Positions 19,662 through 28,503 of a DNA stretch of 64,000 nt are shown here, piece after piece. The stretch's first letter is position 1, and every line of letters starts with the position of its first letter. Made by a program: the position numbers and the translations under genes. Origin of the DNA: Sphingobacteriales bacterium (GTDB lineage Bacteria; Bacteroidota; Bacteroidia; Chitinophagales; Chitinophagaceae); assembly GCA_016192105.1 (NCBI GenBank), contig JACPUV010000007.1, positions 186,001-250,000 of the forward strand, written 5' to 3'. The notes beneath the pieces are model-generated. The model was not told the origin of the DNA. It did no database searches and saw nothing but the letters and a program-made list of their open reading frames with translations.

Positions 19662-21677
19662 ATGAAACACTCTTTCTTTAAATTGCTCCCAGCGGTTACC
19701 CTGCTGGTTATAGGACTGACCGCGTTACCCGGTTGCAAGCCAAACGGTACCCAATCCGCTGTCAGTGGTGATGCGGCGGCTAAAACATATATAGCACCTG
19801 GCAAATATGACGAGTTCTACGACTTTGTTTCCGGTGGTTTCAGCGGACAGATGTCTGTGTACGGCCTGCCTTCCGGCCGCTTATTCCGGGTAATCCCTGT
19901 TTTTTCGGTGGATCCCGAAAAAGGATATGGCTACAGCGAAGAAACAAAGGCCATGCTGAATACCTCCAATGGTTTTGTACCCTGGGATGACCTGCACCAT
20001 ATTGCCCTGTCTGAAACAGATGGCATCCAGGATGGTCGCTGGGTTTTTGGCAATGCCAATAACACCCCCCGGATCGCCCGCATCGACCTCAAGACATTCA
20101 AGACCGCCGAGATCATTGAAATTCCCAACAGTGCCGGGAACCACTCCTCCCCCTTCATTACGGAAAATTCAGAATACGTGGTGGCGGGTACCCGTTTCAG
20201 TGTTCCCCTCGGTGACAAGCAGGACGTACCCATCAATACCTATAAAGACAATTTCAAAGGAACCGTCAGCTTTATCGGGGTGGATAAGACCAGTGGCAAT
20301 ATGAGCTTGGCATTCCAGATCCTGCTGCCGGGAGTAAATTTCGATCTGGCCCGCGCCGGCAAAGGAAAGTCGCACGGCTGGTTCTTCTTCAGTTGCTATA
20401 ATTCAGAAAAAGCCAATACCCTGCTGGAAGTAAACGCCTCCCAGAAAGACAAGGATTTTATTCTTTGTGTAAACTGGAAAAAAGCCGAAGAGTATATCAA
20501 GGCCGGGAAAGGGCAAAAGAAAACGGTCTCCTATGTTCACAATACCTGGGACGAAAAGAAACACATGGCCACTTCCACATTGGAAAAAGAAGTGCTGGTA
20601 CTGGATCCCAAAGAGCTGAAAGATATGGTTTACTTTATGCCCTGCCCCAAGTCCCCGCATGGCTGCGATACCGATCCCTCCGGGGAATATATCGTGGGCA
20701 GCGGTAAACTCGCCGCCGTGATCCCGGTATTTTCCTTTACCAAGATCCAGGCTGCGATTGCCGCCAAAAACTATGACGGCGACTATGACGGCATACCGGT
20801 ACTGAAATATGATGCGGTTTTACATGGCGAAGTACAGAAGCCCGGACTCGGCCCCTTACACACCGAGTTTGATGCAAACGGTAATGCCTATACGTCTTTC
20901 TTTGTATCCTCCGAGATCGTAAAATGGAGTGTAAAGGACCTGAAAGTGCTGGACCGTGTTCCTACTTATTATTCCATTGGTCACTTATCTGTTCCCGGAG
21001 GGCCCACACGGAAACCCTGGGGGAAATATGTGATCGCTTACAATAAGATCACCAAGGACCGTTACCTGCCCACCGGTCCCGAACTGGCCCAGAGCGCCCA
21101 GCTCTATGACATCAGCGGTGATAAAATGAAACTGATCCTTGACTTCCCCACCATCGGTGAACCCCATTATGCGGAAGCCATCCCTGCTGAACTGATCATG
21201 AAGAACAGCCAGAAGATCTATAAACTGGAAGACAACCAGAACCCTTATGCCACACTGGGCGATAATAAAGCGAGGGTGGAACGGAAAGGGAATGAAGTGC
21301 ATGTCTATATGACTGCTATCCGGTCCCATTTTACTCCGGATAATATTGAAGGGGTGAAACTGGGAGAAACCGTCTATTTCCATGTAACAAATATGGAACA
21401 GGACTGGGATGTACCCCATGGCTTTGCCATCAAGGGGGCCAATAATGCCGAATTGCTGGTCATGCCCGGTGAAACACAGACCCTGGCCTGGAAACCGGAG
21501 AAAGTCGGTGTATTCCCGATGTATTGCACGGATTTCTGTTCCGCACTGCACCAGGAAATGTCGGGTTATATCCGGATCAGCCCGGCCGGCTCCAACGTGC
21601 CACTGAGCTTTAGTACCGGAACAAATTTGCCGTCAACCAGCGCGGATCCCGCTGCTGAGAAACCGGCCGTAAAGTAA
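19662..21677 (+). CDS. nosZ: Nitrous-oxide reductase, clade II-like (Sec/lipoprotein signal)
   Basis: Lipobox ALPGC, no Tat motif; YCTDFCSALHQEM CuA site; SPHGCDTDPSGEYIVGSGKL. Confidence 0.96.
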   Translation: MKHSFFKLLPAVTLLVIGLTALPGCKPNGTQSAVSGDAAAKTYIAPGKYDEFYDFVSGGFSGQMSVYGLPSGRLFRVIPVFSVDPEKGYGYSEETKAMLNTSNGFVPWDDLHHIALSETDGIQDGRWVFGNANNTPRIARIDLKTFKTAEIIEIPNSAGNHSSPFITENSEYVVAGTRFSVPLGDKQDVPINTYKDNFKGTVSFIGVDKTSGNMSLAFQILLPGVNFDLARAGKGKSHGWFFFSCYNSEKANTLLEVNASQKDKDFILCVNWKKAEEYIKAGKGQKKTVSYVHNTWDEKKHMATSTLEKEVLVLDPKELKDMVYFMPCPKSPHGCDTDPSGEYIVGSGKLAAVIPVFSFTKIQAAIAAKNYDGDYDGIPVLKYDAVLHGEVQKPGLGPLHTEFDANGNAYTSFFVSSEIVKWSVKDLKVLDRVPTYYSIGHLSVPGGPTRKPWGKYVIAYNKITKDRYLPTGPELAQSAQLYDISGDKMKLILDFPTIGEPHYAEAIPAELIMKNSQKIYKLEDNQNPYATLGDNKARVERKGNEVHVYMTAIRSHFTPDNIEGVKLGETVYFHVTNMEQDWDVPHGFAIKGANNAELLVMPGETQTLAWKPEKVGVFPMYCTDFCSALHQEMSGYIRISPAGSNVPLSFSTGTNLPSTSADPAAEKPAVK

Positions 21678-21740
21678 TTCGTTTCAGTGGTAAGCTGCCC
21701 GCTTGCTGCAGATATAAACAACTGACTTAATTTTTTATTT

Positions 21741-22301
21741 ATGAAAAAGTTCTTCAACCTCGTACTGCTTGCGTCAGCGTTGTTGCTGGGGAGCTGCAAT
21801 AATAAACCGACTGAAACCCCTACCCCGGCCGCGGAAAACACGGCCGGCGGGGGACAGGAAGCGATTCAGGATGATGTATCGCAAAAAGATGTGGTAAAAG
21901 TAGCTGTGGGTTCGCCGGATCATACCACCCTGGTCGCCGCTTTAAAACAGGCAGAACTGGTAACCTCCCTGTCGAACGCAGGGCCCTTCACGGTATTTGC
22001 CCCCACTAATGCAGCTTTTGACAAATTGCCGGCAGGCACTGTGGACGAATTGATGAAAGAGGATAAAAAAACCGACCTGCAGAATATTCTTCAGTACCAT
22101 GTAACCACTTCGGCGCTGGATACAAAATTCCTGACCGATGGCATGAGCCTGGGTATGGTTAATGGTGACAATGCAACCATCAGCGTGAAGGAAGGAAAGA
22201 TCCTGCTGAACGGTTCCGCCAGCATTGTGGCTTCCGTCCGTGCATCCAACGGCTGGGTACATGTGATCGACGGGGTATTGCTCCCGCCGGCGAAAAAATA
22301 A
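21741..22301 (+). CDS. Fasciclin-domain lipoprotein
   Basis: Lipobox LLGSC; HTTLVAALKQAELVTSLSNAGPFTVFAPTNAAFDKLP. Confidence 0.92.
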   Translation: MKKFFNLVLLASALLLGSCNNKPTETPTPAAENTAGGGQEAIQDDVSQKDVVKVAVGSPDHTTLVAALKQAELVTSLSNAGPFTVFAPTNAAFDKLPAGTVDELMKEDKKTDLQNILQYHVTTSALDTKFLTDGMSLGMVNGDNATISVKEGKILLNGSASIVASVRASNGWVHVIDGVLLPPAKK

Positions 22302-22382
22302 TTGAACCTGTTGCGTTTCAATTGGCCCCTTTCACGTGCTTCCGGGGATGCCGTGCCCCGGGAGCTTTCTTAAGCAAATTTT

Positions 22383-22973
22383 ATGAAGAACAAACTCAGC
22401 ATCAGCTCCCGTATCCTGGTTTCCTTTGCCTCCGGCGCCCTGGTAGCCGTATTCTTTTTACCAGTCTGGCGGATCGATCTCTTTGCCCCGCAATACCCCG
22501 AAGGCCTGATGATGAATATCTGGATTAACAGATTATCCGGTGATGTGGACATTATTAACGGGCTGAATCATTATATCGGAATGAAACATATCAGTGTGGG
22601 CATGTTCCCCGAGTTTAGGTTTCTGCCCTGGGTCGTTGCCTTTTTCATGCTGCTGGGAGTAATCGTAGCGGTGACCGGTAGCCGGAAGTATTTATTGTAT
22701 TATCTCCTGTTAACGGTGGTCGGTGGCAGCCTGGCGATGGTTGACTTTTATAATTGGGGCTATGATTATGGCCACAACCTGGACCCTAATGCCGCGATAC
22801 AGGTTCCGGGTTTTTCGTATCAGCCCCCCTTATTCGGACACAAACGCCTGCTGAATTTTGACGCTTATTCATTCCCCGATGTCGGCGGCTGGGTGGTAGC
22901 AGGCGCTTCCGCACTGGCCTTCCTGGTCTGGCTGATCGAATGGTACCGGCACCGCAAAATTAAACCGCTATGA
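22383..22973 (+). CDS. Multi-pass membrane protein of the nos operon (possible NosB-type)
   Basis: Hydrophobic segments with conserved-looking HYIGMKHISVGMFPEF; overlaps nosL start by 4 bp. Confidence 0.75.
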   Translation: MKNKLSISSRILVSFASGALVAVFFLPVWRIDLFAPQYPEGLMMNIWINRLSGDVDIINGLNHYIGMKHISVGMFPEFRFLPWVVAFFMLLGVIVAVTGSRKYLLYYLLLTVVGGSLAMVDFYNWGYDYGHNLDPNAAIQVPGFSYQPPLFGHKRLLNFDAYSFPDVGGWVVAGASALAFLVWLIEWYRHRKIKPL

Positions 22974-23410
22974 AAAAAGTTTACTTTTTCCTGTTCGTCT
23001 GCGGGCTGACGGGCCTCGGTGCCTGCCGTCCCGGGCCCACCCCTTTTGTTTATGGAAAAGATATTTGTTATACCTGCAAGATGGGAATCATTGACCCCAA
23101 ATTCGGGGCCGAACTGATCACTAAAAAAGGAAAGCTGTACAAATTTGATGATGTAATTTGCCTGAACCAATACCTGAAGACAGGAGCCACAGAAGAAAAA
23201 GAAATCCGGCAAACCGTGGTCGTAAATTTTGAAAAGGGAAACGAGTTCCTTGACATTCATACGGCCAGTTTCCTGGTAGCTCCGGATTTAAAAAGCCCGA
23301 TGGGCAGTCATGCGGCGGCTTTTGCCACAAAAACAAACGCGGAAAAAGCCAGGCAGGAAATAAAGGGGGAGCTATTGAACTGGAAAGAACTGTCTGCCAA
23401 ACTGGAATAA
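22970..23410 (+). CDS. nosL: NosL copper-binding lipoprotein
   Basis: Lipobox GLGAC; CYTCKMGIIDPKFGAEL; nos operon context. Confidence 0.9.
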   Translation: MKKVYFFLFVCGLTGLGACRPGPTPFVYGKDICYTCKMGIIDPKFGAELITKKGKLYKFDDVICLNQYLKTGATEEKEIRQTVVVNFEKGNEFLDIHTASFLVAPDLKSPMGSHAAAFATKTNAEKARQEIKGELLNWKELSAKLE

Positions 23411-23414
23411 TTCC

Positions 23415-24647
23415 ATGAAAGTATTTTTTACCATACTCTGCTCTGCCTGGGTACTCTTTTCATCCGGTACCAGTATTATTGTAGGCCCGGGTTCCCCGGT
23501 CCGTTCCCTGAAAAAAGCTATTGAACTGGCAAAGGAAAAGGATACCATCCGCCTGCAGGCCGGCCTGTACAAAGAAGGCACGCTCATCCTGACCAAATCC
23601 CTGACCCTGATCGGGGATAATAACCCGGTCCTGGACGGGGAAAAAAAATACGAGATCCTCCTGATCAGCGGGAAGAATATAACGGTGCAGGGCATTGTAT
23701 TCCGCAATTCCGGGTATTCCGCCATGAATGATTATGCCGCTATCAAACTCGTGGATTGCAGCCGTGTAACCCTCGACAGAAATACCATCCTGGATGCTTA
23801 TTTCGCGATCCATGTCTCCAACAGTGTACACTGCATCATCCGGAACAACCGGATCAGCGGGGTGCCGACTTCCGAACAACTGACCGGCAATGGGATCCAT
23901 CTCTGGAAATCCGACCACGCCCTTATTGAAAACAACCAGGTGCAGGGCCACCGGGACGGCATTTACTTTGAATTTGTAACTGCCTCCACCATCAGCAATA
24001 ACCGGAGCGAAAAAAACATCCGGTACGGGCTTCATTTTATGTTTTCCAATGATGATACCTACCGCAATAATATTTTCCGGGATAACGGCGCCGGGGTGGC
24101 CGTCATGTATTCCAAGAAAGTACGGATGGAGAAAAACCATTTTGAGGAGAACTGGGGAGCCTCGGCCTATGGCATCCTGCTGAAAGATATCACGGACAGC
24201 TATATCGGGCAGAACAGTTTCCTGAAAAACACGGTGGGTATCCATATGGAAGGCAGCAGCCGGATCGAGATCTGCCAAAACCAGTTCCGGAATAACGGCT
24301 GGGCGCTTAAAGTACAGGCCAGTTGTGATGACAATGTTTTCCATCACAACAATTTCACCGGGAACAGTTTTGATGTGGGTACCAATGGTACGCTGGTGCT
24401 GAATAAATTTGAAAACAATTACTGGGACAACTACGAGGGCTACGATATGAATAAAGACGGCATCGGTGATATTCCTTATCACCCGGTGAGTATGTATTCC
24501 ATGATCGTGGAGCAGAATCCCACCACGCTGATGCTGTTCCGCAGCTTTATGGTGTCCCTGCTCGATAAGGCCGAGAAAGCCATCCCGAGCCTGACGCCCG
24601 AAAACCTTTTTGACAATAAACCAATGATGAAAAAGCTTCCCTTATGA
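23415..24647 (+). CDS. nosD: NosD periplasmic copper-processing protein (beta-helix)
   Basis: NNRISGVPTSEQLTGNGIHLWKS, NRSEKNIRYGLHFMFSNDDTYRNN. Confidence 0.95.
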   Translation: MKVFFTILCSAWVLFSSGTSIIVGPGSPVRSLKKAIELAKEKDTIRLQAGLYKEGTLILTKSLTLIGDNNPVLDGEKKYEILLISGKNITVQGIVFRNSGYSAMNDYAAIKLVDCSRVTLDRNTILDAYFAIHVSNSVHCIIRNNRISGVPTSEQLTGNGIHLWKSDHALIENNQVQGHRDGIYFEFVTASTISNNRSEKNIRYGLHFMFSNDDTYRNNIFRDNGAGVAVMYSKKVRMEKNHFEENWGASAYGILLKDITDSYIGQNSFLKNTVGIHMEGSSRIEICQNQFRNNGWALKVQASCDDNVFHHNNFTGNSFDVGTNGTLVLNKFENNYWDNYEGYDMNKDGIGDIPYHPVSMYSMIVEQNPTTLMLFRSFMVSLLDKAEKAIPSLTPENLFDNKPMMKKLPL

Positions 24648-25417
24648 TCCGCATTGAACAGGTAAATAAAAAATTCCGCCGGTTGCAGGTACTGGAAAAT
24701 ATTTCCGCCCGGTTTGATCAGGGCCAGGTCATTGCCCTGATCGGCCCGAACGGTTCGGGGAAAACCACCCTGATCAAATCCATCCTTGGCATGGTCCGGC
24801 CCGACAGCGGGAAGATCTTTGTAAGGGAACAACAGGTGAACGGCGATCCTGCTTACCGGAAAGATATTGGCTATATGCCGCAGATCGGGCGCTATCCGGA
24901 CAATATGAAAGTGGGACAGCTGTTCCGGATGATGACGAAGATCCGGAATGCCAGCTCCACGGGGCTGGATGAGGACCTGTACCGGCAGTTCGACATTCCG
25001 TCTATAACAGAGAAGCCCATGCGCACATTGAGCGGGGGAACCCGGCAGAAAGTAAGCGCAGCCCTGGCTTTTTTGTTCAACCCTCCCATCCTGATCCTTG
25101 ATGAACCTACCGCAGGGCTGGATCCGCTGTCGTCGGAGATCCTGAAAGAAAAGATCATCACGGAAAAAAAGAAGAACAAACTGATCCTGATCACCTCCCA
25201 CGTCCTGAGTGACCTGGAAGAACTGACCACCCATATCATGTACCTGCAGGAAGGGAAAATGCAGTTCCTGAAAGACCTGCAAACCCTGCAGGAAGAAACC
25301 GGGGAACTGAAACTCGGTAAAGCCATTGCCCGGGTGATGCAGGGTTATGATACAAACAATGAATGGATTGACCAGATCTTTGCCGTTGAAAAAAATAATG
25401 AAACACCCGCAAAATAA
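24644..25417 (+). CDS. nosF: NosF ABC transporter ATP-binding protein
   Basis: Walker A GPNGSGKTTLIK, LSGGTRQKV, ILDEPTAGLDP. Confidence 0.93.
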   Translation: MIRIEQVNKKFRRLQVLENISARFDQGQVIALIGPNGSGKTTLIKSILGMVRPDSGKIFVREQQVNGDPAYRKDIGYMPQIGRYPDNMKVGQLFRMMTKIRNASSTGLDEDLYRQFDIPSITEKPMRTLSGGTRQKVSAALAFLFNPPILILDEPTAGLDPLSSEILKEKIITEKKKNKLILITSHVLSDLEELTTHIMYLQEGKMQFLKDLQTLQEETGELKLGKAIARVMQGYDTNNEWIDQIFAVEKNNETPAK

Positions 25418-25422
25418 AAGCC

Positions 25423-26190
25423 ATGTTGAAACTATCCCGGTATGTGTTGTATGATATCCTGCGGAATAAGATCGTCATTGCGTACACGCTTTTCCTCTTC
25501 ATTGTATCCTTCAGCATGTTCCGCATGGAGGAAAACGGCAGCAAGGCCCTGCTCAGTCTCCTGAGTATTGTGCTGATCGTTCTGCCCCTGGTCAGCCTGG
25601 TCTTTACGACGATCCATTATTTTAATTCCTATGAATTTATTGAACTGATGCTGTCACAGCCTCTCAGCCGTACGCGGATACTGCTAAGTGAATATGCCGG
25701 TGTATGCCTTTCACTGCTGAGCGCCTTCTGGATGGGCGTCGGGATACCCGTGCTGGTTTTTTCCCCGGACCCCACCGGCCTCGCCCTCCTGTTCACCGGG
25801 ACCTCGCTGACCGTGGTCTTCACCAGTATTGCCTTCCTGGCGGCTGTACGTTCCAGGGACAAAGCCAGGGGCATCGGCTTTGCGCTCCTGCTCTGGTTTT
25901 ATTTTGCCCTGATCTACGACGGGCTGGTATTACTCATTCTTTTTTCCTTCAGTGAGTACCCGATGGAAAAATTCACCCTGCTGCTGTCGGCCCTCAACCC
26001 GATCGACCTGGGGCGTATTTTCATTATGCTGAAAATGGATATCAGCGCCCTGATGGGTTATACCGGCGCCCTGTACAAAGACTTCTTCGGAAGCGGGCAG
26101 GGGGTTCTTTTCACCGCCGGAATCATGGGACTCTGGGCCATCCTGCCGCTGTGGGGGGCGTTGCGCAGTTTCAAACGAAAAGACATGTAA
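25423..26190 (+). CDS. nosY: NosY ABC transporter permease
   Basis: Multi-TM protein after nosF; LMLSQPLSRTRILLSEYAG. Confidence 0.9.
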   Translation: MLKLSRYVLYDILRNKIVIAYTLFLFIVSFSMFRMEENGSKALLSLLSIVLIVLPLVSLVFTTIHYFNSYEFIELMLSQPLSRTRILLSEYAGVCLSLLSAFWMGVGIPVLVFSPDPTGLALLFTGTSLTVVFTSIAFLAAVRSRDKARGIGFALLLWFYFALIYDGLVLLILFSFSEYPMEKFTLLLSALNPIDLGRIFIMLKMDISALMGYTGALYKDFFGSGQGVLFTAGIMGLWAILPLWGALRSFKRKDM

Positions 26191-26224
26191 ACAATTTTTT
26201 AATAAACAAATTGTCCCCCTGAAT

Positions 26225-26608
26225 GAACTACTCTCCCAAAGCCCGGCACAGATCGTAACAGGCCATCACCACAGTGCTGCTGCACAAAGAAACAAGCTGC
26301 TGCACGAAGAAACAACCCGTACGCCCCGTTTCCCTTTTGACAAACTCAGCCTGTCGCAACTGAGTAAATATATTACGGACACCCATCACAGTTATGTGAA
26401 GAAAGAATTACCCTCTCTTCTTGCCGATGCCCAAAAAGTGGCTTCCAAACACGGGGAGCGCCATCCCGGGTTATCCGGCATCTTCGAAAAAGTGGCGGAC
26501 CTCAAAGAAGAACCGGACAGTCACCTGGAAAAAGAAGAAAAGATCTTTTTCCCCGGATCAGGGAAATTGAGCCACTGGCCCGGCCAGAATAAGCAGCAAG
26601 GAGTATAA
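26225..26608 (+). pseudogene. Remnant of a RIC/ScdA (YtfE) hemerythrin-type protein
   Basis: Frame reads LSLSQLSKYITDTHHSYVKKELPSLLADAQKVASKHGERHP...LEKEEKIFFP then diverges; no ATG and no N-terminal CCG domain. Confidence 0.55.
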
Positions 26609-26643
26609 CTGTAAAAGTTACAACACGAAACACCCTCTTCCAT

Positions 26644-26657
26644 CTGATTAAAATCAG
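26644..26657. promoter_or_regulatory. FNR/Crp-like palindrome CTGATTAAAATCAG upstream of hsp20
   Basis: Perfect CTGAT-N4-ATCAG arms. Confidence 0.6.
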
Positions 26658-26747
26658 TTGCCCGGGAAGTACTGGTCATTTCCATCCCCTGTCCAGTGGT
26701 TGGAAATTGCGCTTGTCAACCCCATTATTCACCTTTAAAACTTCATT

Positions 26748-27203
26748 ATGGAAACCAAAGCACTGGACAAACCCAGGACCTCCTGGCCGACTTTGTTTGA
26801 CCCAGGGTGGATGGAAAAATTTTTTAACGCCCCGATCGATGAGTTCTTTAACATGGGCAAAGTGATGAATGTACCGGCCGTCAATGTATCAGAGACCGAT
26901 AAAGAATTTAAACTTTGCGTAGCAGCACCCGGTATGGACAAAAAGGATTTTAAGGTAGAAGCGTTTGATGAAATGCTGACCATCAGCGCGGAAAAAGAAA
27001 AAGAAGAGAAAAAGGAAGAAAAGAACGGACGCTTTAACCGCCGGGAATACAATTACAGCAGCTGGACCCGGAGTTTCACCCTTCCTGAAAACTGCGATAC
27101 AACAAAAATTGCCGCCGAGTACAAAAACGGGGAATTGCAGATCTTAATTCCGAAACTGGAAATCAACCAGCCGAAAAAAATCAAAAATATTTCGGTGAAT
27201 TGA
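26748..27203 (+). CDS. Hsp20/alpha-crystallin family protein
   Basis: VNVSETDKEFKLCVAAPGMDKKDFKVEAFDEMLTISAEKEKE. Confidence 0.93.
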   Translation: METKALDKPRTSWPTLFDPGWMEKFFNAPIDEFFNMGKVMNVPAVNVSETDKEFKLCVAAPGMDKKDFKVEAFDEMLTISAEKEKEEKKEEKNGRFNRREYNYSSWTRSFTLPENCDTTKIAAEYKNGELQILIPKLEINQPKKIKNISVN

Positions 27204-27222
27204 CGGGATCTGCCTGAATGGC

Positions 27223-27257
27223 AACCCCCGCCAGTAGCTGAAAGGCGGGGGTTTTTT
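27223..27257 (+). terminator. Rho-independent terminator after hsp20
   Basis: AACCCCCGCC ... GGCGGGGGTTTTTT. Confidence 0.85.
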
Positions 27258-27299
27258 GTCCGGCAATCTGATGCATTGCCAGCCCTTGCAATTTTATCC

Positions 27300-28361
27300 T
27301 CAATAAAGCAGGTTCTTCAGTTTTTCTATATTACTGATACTGATTTTACCGTCCTTGATCTCAATAAGTTTTTCGGATTTGAAATCACTCAGTGTGCGGA
27401 TCAGTGATTCCGTAGCGGTACCCACATAGTGAGCGATATCCTCTCTTGAAATTTCAATTGGCTTGTTTTCGCCGGCGCTGTTGAATTTGCCGTGGATATC
27501 CACGAGAGCCTTCGCCACCCGTTTGCGCAAAGAACTGTAGGCAAGACTCAGCAGTCTTTCTTCCTTCTCTTTTACGTTTTGGGTAATGATCCGGATAAAC
27601 TTGGAAGCCACCGCAATATTGCCATCGATCATCTGCTGGAAATCCTCCCGGGGTACCTGTACAATCTCGGTATCCTCCAGGGCCACAGCCGAATCATCGT
27701 AATTCTTTTCCTCGATCAGCGCGGGATACCCGATAAAATCCCCGTCACTGTACAGGTCGGTGATGTATTCTTTTCCGTCTTCGTGTGTCTTAAATCCTTT
27801 CACTTTTCCTTTCACTATAAAATACAGGAAACGGGGACGCTTGCCCTCCGCATAGATCACCTGCTTTTTAGTGTACAGCTCGGAATTATAATTATCGGGG
27901 TTGAACTGGAGCATTCCGGATTCCCGCAGGTCATTGGCCAGTTCGCTCAGGCCCTTTCCGCTGGCATTGTAGTTCTTCTGGAGCACCTCGTATTTCTTCA
28001 GCCTCGATTCGATCGCATTCATCAGTTCGATCTCTTCAAAGGGCTTGGTGATATAATCATCGGCCCCCATTTCCATGCCTTTCCGGAGATCACTGCGTTC
28101 GGCTTTGGCGGTCAGGAAGATGAGGGGAATATTCTCTGTTTCAGGATTCTTCCGAAGCAGGTGCAGTACCCCGTATCCATCCAGTTCCGGCATCATAATA
28201 TCACATACGATCAGGTCGGGCTTGTCGGCCAGCGCAGCTTCCACCCCTCTTTTCCCGTTCTCGGCCGTCAGGGTTTTGTATCCTCCCAGGGACAGAATTT
28301 CGGCGGTGTTCTCCCTGATGTCTTCGTTATCATCAATAATGAGTATCGTTCTTTGCGGCAT
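27300..28361 (-). CDS. Response-regulator receiver fused to cNMP-binding and Crp/FNR HTH domains
   Basis: ILIIDDNEDIRENTAEIL, DIMMPELDGYG, TKPFEEIEL; then FIVKGKVKGFKTHEDGKEYITDLYSDGDFIGY; HTH SREDIAHYVGTATESLIRTLSDF. Confidence 0.92.
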   Translation of the reverse strand: MPQRTILIIDDNEDIRENTAEILSLGGYKTLTAENGKRGVEAALADKPDLIVCDIMMPELDGYGVLHLLRKNPETENIPLIFLTAKAERSDLRKGMEMGADDYITKPFEEIELMNAIESRLKKYEVLQKNYNASGKGLSELANDLRESGMLQFNPDNYNSELYTKKQVIYAEGKRPRFLYFIVKGKVKGFKTHEDGKEYITDLYSDGDFIGYPALIEEKNYDDSAVALEDTEIVQVPREDFQQMIDGNIAVASKFIRIITQNVKEKEERLLSLAYSSLRKRVAKALVDIHGKFNSAGENKPIEISREDIAHYVGTATESLIRTLSDFKSEKLIEIKDGKISISNIEKLKNLLY

Positions 28362-28412
28362 AATGCGGTTTTTGGTTTCTAAAACTCATGCAAAATAGGC
28401 AAAACCAACCTT

Positions 28413-28426
28413 TTGATAAAAATCAG
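28413..28426. promoter_or_regulatory. FNR/Crp-like palindrome TTGATAAAAATCAG between the receiver-Crp gene and ccoI
   Basis: TTGAT-N4-ATCAG in a divergent intergenic region. Confidence 0.65.
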
Positions 28427-28503
28427 TTTCCCGGCTGAACTTTCTCATCCCCCTCCCCGCCCCCCCCGGTTATTTTAGCAACTTCAATATTTTTTCACCC
28501 AGC

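Noticed and set aside
26190-26215. ACAATTT...AAATTGT hairpin after nosY as a terminator
   Set aside because: AT-rich short stem without a downstream T-run on the plus strand; too weak.
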